Below, piece by piece: positions 60,748-64,000 of a DNA stretch of 64,000 nucleotides (its first letter is position 1; each line of letters starts with the position of its first letter). This stretch comes from Pseudobutyrivibrio xylanivorans DSM 14809 (GTDB taxonomy: Bacteria; Bacillota; Clostridia; Lachnospirales; Lachnospiraceae). The position numbers and the translations under genes were made by a program. The notes beneath the pieces are model-generated. The model had not been told where the DNA came from, did no database searches, and worked only from the letters and a program-made list of their open reading frames with translations. The stretch lies in NCBI RefSeq assembly GCF_900141825.1, contig NZ_FQYQ01000005.1, positions 1-64,000 of the forward strand, written 5' to 3'.

Positions 60748-61770
60748 TTACTTTCTCTTACCCGCTTTTACTGTCTGAGAGATTGCCTTTAAGGATTTCA
60801 AACCGCCCTTCTTGAAATCTGTGAGAGTCAATGCTCCTGCTGCTTCGAATATCGAGAATAGTTCTTCCACAAAATTATCCATCTCATCTTCTGTCATCTT
60901 TGCAATACTATCCTTTATCCATTTATCAGCCATAACAGCTGCCTTTGAAATATTTTCTACTGTAACAAGTGTCTTTCCTTCCACACACCATGTAGCAATA
61001 TTGTGCTGTAAAACAGCAACTGCATTGCTTTTAACCACTATAGGCTCACATACTGGTGTCATAAGAAGCCCCACAATAGTTTCCTCAGGCACAATACTTA
61101 TAATCTTTGGAAGTATATCCTTAATAGTTTTGCTGGATGCCACTTTATCCATAAATCCCGGGCCATCATTACTATAAACAGTAAGTATTCTTTGCTGAAT
61201 GTCTTTATTACACTTAGCAGCAGCAAAAACTGAAAGATGTCCACCTTTGGAATGTCCACCAACACGAAGTAATCTATCATTGTCTTTCGCTATACGATTA
61301 ATGTATTCTACAGCCTCCTTCTCAGCCTCTGTTTCCTTGATTGCCAGCATGAAATCTTCCTTCCAGCCTACTACCGTATCGTCTGTACCTCTAAAACAGA
61401 TATAGCTTGTGCCATCAGGAAGCAAAAATTCCATAGCTGCGAACTGAAGAGTACGGGAGGTATCAATCAGGTTAACATAATTTCTAATTCTCACATCTTT
61501 ATAGCGACTCGTTTGAGAAATTGCTTTTAATGTAATTGGAGAATCCTTGAGAATTGAGCCATCTCGAAAGCTATCCTCATCATAAATCTTCTCAAAATAG
61601 ATATCGCTTACTTCTTTTATACTCAAAACTTTTGGAGCATCACCATCAAAAATACCATCCATATCAACATAAGAAACACAGGATAGTACAAGATTATCTA
61701 CTACATTGAAACCATCCTGCCAGAACTCCAAATCACCACGCCAATTTATATAATCCTTTATTGTCCCCAT
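60748..61770 (-). CDS. Mbeg1-like alpha/beta hydrolase (DUF2974)
   Basis: 340 residues. The lipase-type nucleophile elbow is GGHSKGG (about residue 183), preceded by YICFRGTDDTVVGWKEDF and followed by VYSNDGPGF, the standard Mbeg1-like pattern. There is no signal peptide, so it is intracellular. The substrate is unknown; lipids or esters are likely. GGAGG lies before ATG. It is upstream of the CmpB-like gene with 44 bases between. Confidence 0.85.
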   Translation of the reverse strand: MGTIKDYINWRGDLEFWQDGFNVVDNLVLSCVSYVDMDGIFDGDAPKVLSIKEVSDIYFEKIYDEDSFRDGSILKDSPITLKAISQTSRYKDVRIRNYVNLIDTSRTLQFAAMEFLLPDGTSYICFRGTDDTVVGWKEDFMLAIKETEAEKEAVEYINRIAKDNDRLLRVGGHSKGGHLSVFAAAKCNKDIQQRILTVYSNDGPGFMDKVASSKTIKDILPKIISIVPEETIVGLLMTPVCEPIVVKSNAVAVLQHNIATWCVEGKTLVTVENISKAAVMADKWIKDSIAKMTEDEMDNFVEELFSIFEAAGALTLTDFKKGGLKSLKAISQTVKAGKRK

Positions 61771-61792
61771 AGTTAATCCTCCAATTTAGAAC

Positions 61793-61821
61793 TGAAAATA
61801 GCCCTGAGATTTTCTCAGGGC
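61793..61821 (-). terminator. Terminator after the PsiE-like gene
   Basis: On the minus strand GCCCTGAGA pairs with TCTCAGGGC (three-base loop) and is followed by TATTTT. Confidence 0.85.
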
Positions 61822-61827
61822 CTGATA

Positions 61828-62229
61828 TTATTCCTCTTCTTCAAAATCAAATTCTTTGAATAGATACTTTCTACAGAATAACAATAATGCTATAGCCATG
61901 ACTCTGATAAGCATACTTAGAGACTCTTCATGACCTGCAACTATTCCTCTTGCTATTGCAAATATCAATACTTCGATGATTGTATTCATAGAGTGCTTAA
62001 CAAGCATTCTTACAAACTCTATTACAATAATAACGCTGAAAGCAGATACCAAAAGTGTTTCCATATAAGCCAATGCTTCTGTATCCGGTGAAGTAAATGC
62101 AAAGGCATCAATAATCAGACGATAGCCGCCGTATACTATTCCAACCAGAAGTATCGCTGCCACCAGCTTTTCAAGAATATTCGGCAGCTTAATAATGGTT
62201 CGATTAAATTTCTTTTTCTTTTCTTCCAT
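61828..62229 (-). CDS. PsiE-like small membrane protein
   Basis: 133 residues with four membrane helices and short loops (about 20-40, 52-75, 80-98, 102-118). VIEFVRMLVKHSMNTIIEVLIFAIARGIV and a positive-rich last helix resemble the phosphate-starvation-inducible PsiE family (PF06146). Its role is poorly known. The acidic C-terminus ends EFDFEEEE. It is separated from the hcp-linked gene by about 100 bases with a weak terminator. Confidence 0.7.
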   Translation of the reverse strand: MEEKKKKFNRTIIKLPNILEKLVAAILLVGIVYGGYRLIIDAFAFTSPDTEALAYMETLLVSAFSVIIVIEFVRMLVKHSMNTIIEVLIFAIARGIVAGHEESLSMLIRVMAIALLLFCRKYLFKEFDFEEEE

Positions 62230-62309
62230 ACTGTCCGTCCCTCTATTAATAATCTAATATATACGAACTCTTGGAAAGAATTATACACAACTTATATGAA
62301 AAATCTGCA

Positions 62310-62329
62310 AAGTATCCTACGGGATACTT
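62310..62329 (-). terminator. Weak terminator after the hcp-linked gene
   Basis: AAGTATCC and GGATACTT form an 8-bp stem on the minus strand with a four-base loop; the T-rich tail (ATTTTT) starts five bases later, so termination may be inefficient. Confidence 0.5.
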
Positions 62330-62332
62330 GTT

Positions 62333-62923
62333 CTACATACCAATTGCAATAGTATGCATGACATCACCAGAAATTTTAACCTCAGAATCAGCAAATAATC
62401 CTGTCACAAATGACTTTAATAACTGATAGTATAAATCCCCATCAAGGCCTGCTTCCTCAAAGTAGCTGGAATGAAGATCCATTGTTCTTATGATTTCACA
62501 GCTTCCATCAGCGTACTGATTCACCATAGAGGCTCTATCGCAAGGCATACCATCTAGCAAGATTTCCTGTAGTCTAGCACATGCTTCCTCTGTGCTTTTT
62601 ACACCTTCAATTTTCATGGATTCGCCTGCGGATTTAACAGTAGCTTTTATCTTTTCCAATCTGTCACTGTTCTCTTTTGCAATAGCTGATACAATACATG
62701 CAAATCTCTTTTCTGCTCCATCCACCATACCAAACAAGGATGCATGGATATTACTTAAATCTACAACCTCTTCTATTGGCGGAAACTCTTGGATAACATA
62801 ATTATCCACGTTTGCATTCCAACCCTCGGCCTTGGATAATTCAGCAAGAGCATTAATAACCTGTTGCATGGTTATGATTCTGCTGTACATAAGTGAATGA
62901 ATTGGTCCTAAAAATGCGCTCAT
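62333..62923 (-). CDS. Unknown protein encoded directly after hcp
   Basis: 196 residues. There is no signal peptide or membrane segment. The start MSAFLGPIHSLMYSRI is preceded by AGGAGG. The middle contains a Cys-rich-free helical domain and a conserved-looking CARLQEILLDGMPCDRA. No family is recognised. It starts 11 bases after hcp ends, in the same transcript, so it may act in hybrid-cluster maturation, NO/hydroxylamine response, or redox partnering. That is position-based inference. Confidence 0.65.
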   Translation of the reverse strand: MSAFLGPIHSLMYSRIITMQQVINALAELSKAEGWNANVDNYVIQEFPPIEEVVDLSNIHASLFGMVDGAEKRFACIVSAIAKENSDRLEKIKATVKSAGESMKIEGVKSTEEACARLQEILLDGMPCDRASMVNQYADGSCEIIRTMDLHSSYFEEAGLDGDLYYQLLKSFVTGLFADSEVKISGDVMHTIAIGM

Positions 62924-62934
62924 CTTCTATCCTC

Positions 62935-64000
62935 CTAGCCAATTAAAGTCTTGATGTCATCTTCTACAGTTGTAATTCCAGCAATGCCAAAGTTCTCAAC
63001 CAAAACATTGGCAACATTTGGTGAAAGAAAGGCTGGAAGTGTTGGTCCAAGGTGAATATTCTTTACGCCAAGGTAAAGAAGTGCTAAAAGGACAATTACT
63101 GCCTTTTGCTCATACCAAGAAATGTTGTAAACAATTGGAAGATCATTTACATCATCAAGCTCGAATACTTCCTTAAGCTTAAGAGCAATAAGTGCAAGTG
63201 AATAAGAATCATTACACTGACCTGCATCTAGTACTCTTGGAATTCCTCCTATATCTCCTAAGTCAAGCTTGTTGTACTTGTACTTAGCACAACCTGCTGT
63301 AAGAATTACCGTATCCTTTGGAAGCGCCTGCGCAAATTCTGAATAGTAGCTTCTGCTCTTCGAACGTCCATCGCAGCCTGCCATAACTACAAACTTCTTA
63401 ATAGCACCACTCTTTACAGCATCAACCACTGTATCAGCAAGAGCAAATACCTGCTCATGTGCGAATCCACCTGTAATGGTACCTGTCTCAATTTCAGTTG
63501 GAGCATCACACTTTTTAGCCATTTCAATTATTTCTGAGAAATCCTTAGTCTGGCCATACTCACTGTCAATATGCTTACAACCTGGATATCCACATGCTCC
63601 AGTTGTAAACATTCTGTCCTTATAAGAATCAGCAGGTGGCACGATACAGTTTGTTGTCATAAGAATTGGACCGTTGAAGCTTGCAAATTCTTCCTTCTGC
63701 TTCCACCATGCATTACCATAATTGCCTGCAAAATTATCGTACTTCTTGAAAAATGGATAATAATGAGCAGGAAGCATCTCTGAGTGAGTATAAACATCTA
63801 CTCCCGTTCCCTTCGTCTGCTCTAAAAGCATCTCCAAATCCTTAAGATCGTGACCTGAAATAAGAATACCTGGATTATTTCTTACTCCAATATTTACCTG
63901 TGTGATTTCTGGATTTCCATAGGCAGCTGTGTTTGCTTCATCAAGAAGTGCCATTCCTGCCACACCGTATTTGCCAGCTTCTAAAGTAAGCGCAACCAAA
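62935..64000 (-). CDS. hcp: Hybrid-cluster protein (hydroxylamine reductase), 5' end cut by window edge
   Basis: The visible 355 codons form the C-terminal two-thirds. Hybrid-cluster ligands are recognisable: the GHD motif in [41 protein letters not shown] and a Cys/Glu set around [11 protein letters not shown]. The N-terminal four-cysteine Fe-S motif lies beyond position 64000. Hcp reduces hydroxylamine and nitric oxide in anaerobes. The reading frame is open to the edge, so the first visible codon (TTG) is not a start. Confidence 0.95.
   Translation of the reverse strand, partial: LVALTLEAGKYGVAGMALLDEANTAAYGNPEITQVNIGVRNNPGILISGHDLKDLEMLLEQTKGTGVDVYTHSEMLPAHYYPFFKKYDNFAGNYGNAWWKQKEEFASFNGPILMTTNCIVPPADSYKDRMFTTGACGYPGCKHIDSEYGQTKDFSEIIEMAKKCDAPTEIETGTITGGFAHEQVFALADTVVDAVKSGAIKKFVVMAGCDGRSKSRSYYSEFAQALPKDTVILTAGCAKYKYNKLDLGDIGGIPRVLDAGQCNDSYSLALIALKLKEVFELDDVNDLPIVYNISWYEQKAVIVLLALLYLGVKNIHLGPTLPAFLSPNVANVLVENFGIAGITTVEDDIKTLIG

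Overview
The window looks like a chromosomal segment of a low-GC Gram-positive anaerobe of the Lachnospiraceae, most like Butyrivibrio/Pseudobutyrivibrio. The reasons are LPXTG and NPxTG surface proteins, a single-chain glycyl-tRNA synthetase, the rho-rpmE-DUF1385-prmC-prfA order, hybrid-cluster protein, several GH3 glucosidases and an AgrC/AgrA-type two-component pair. This assignment is inference from gene content; no rRNA or tRNA gene was seen. Almost everything is on the minus strand. The exceptions are an HD-GYP gene and birA.

Region 1 (1-21.8 kb) is a surface-appendage locus with two tandem sortase-dependent pilus operons. The upstream operon (21025 to 13211) holds a fibro-slime/PA14-like tip adhesin, an LPFTG major pilin, two class C sortases and an NPKTG minor pilin. 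It ends in a strong terminator. The second operon (12895 to 2053) holds a vWA tip adhesin, an LPYTG major pilin, an anchorless pilin paralogue, two SipW-type (TasA/CalY-like) secreted proteins, an NPQTG-anchored protein and a membrane-anchored MucBP-like protein. It ends with a gene that fuses a SipW-like signal peptidase to a class B sortase. A large coiled-coil surface protein closes the locus. RNA hairpins follow both major pilin genes, and 11-bp-spaced TGTG direct repeats lie in both promoter regions.

Region 2 (21.2-32.5 kb) holds two tiny membrane proteins, a GT2 glycosyltransferase, an HD-GYP protein with a clear sigma-A promoter, a GH3-GtrA-GH3 operon (one GH3 has permuted domains and is membrane-anchored), and a GHKL histidine kinase/LytTR regulator pair.

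Region 3 (32.5-33.0 kb) is a gene-free element bounded by perfect 36-bp inverted repeats. It contains a mirror-symmetric array of eight AGGTAGTA half-sites and a GC-rich imperfect palindrome. I found no match to a known element type.

Region 4 (33-49.9 kb) is housekeeping: prfA, prmC, DUF1385, rpmE, DUF4364, malic enzyme, rho, a CBS-domain pyrophosphatase, glycyl-tRNA synthetase, recO, era, an M16C peptidase and an MscS channel.

Region 5 (49.9-59 kb) is amino-acid biosynthesis in the order leuB-ilvD-ilvB-serC-serA-DUF1015, divergent from a short birA. Region 6 (59-64 kb) holds hypotheticals, a CmpB-like membrane protein, a Mbeg1-like hydrolase, a PsiE-like protein and the 3' part of hcp.

The best candidates for something undescribed are the symmetric half-site element at 32.6-33.0 kb, a structured RNA/repeat family present three times with compensatory base changes (30.3, 49.8 and 56.9 kb), and the SipW-sortase B fusion with its mixed pilin/TasA-like operon.
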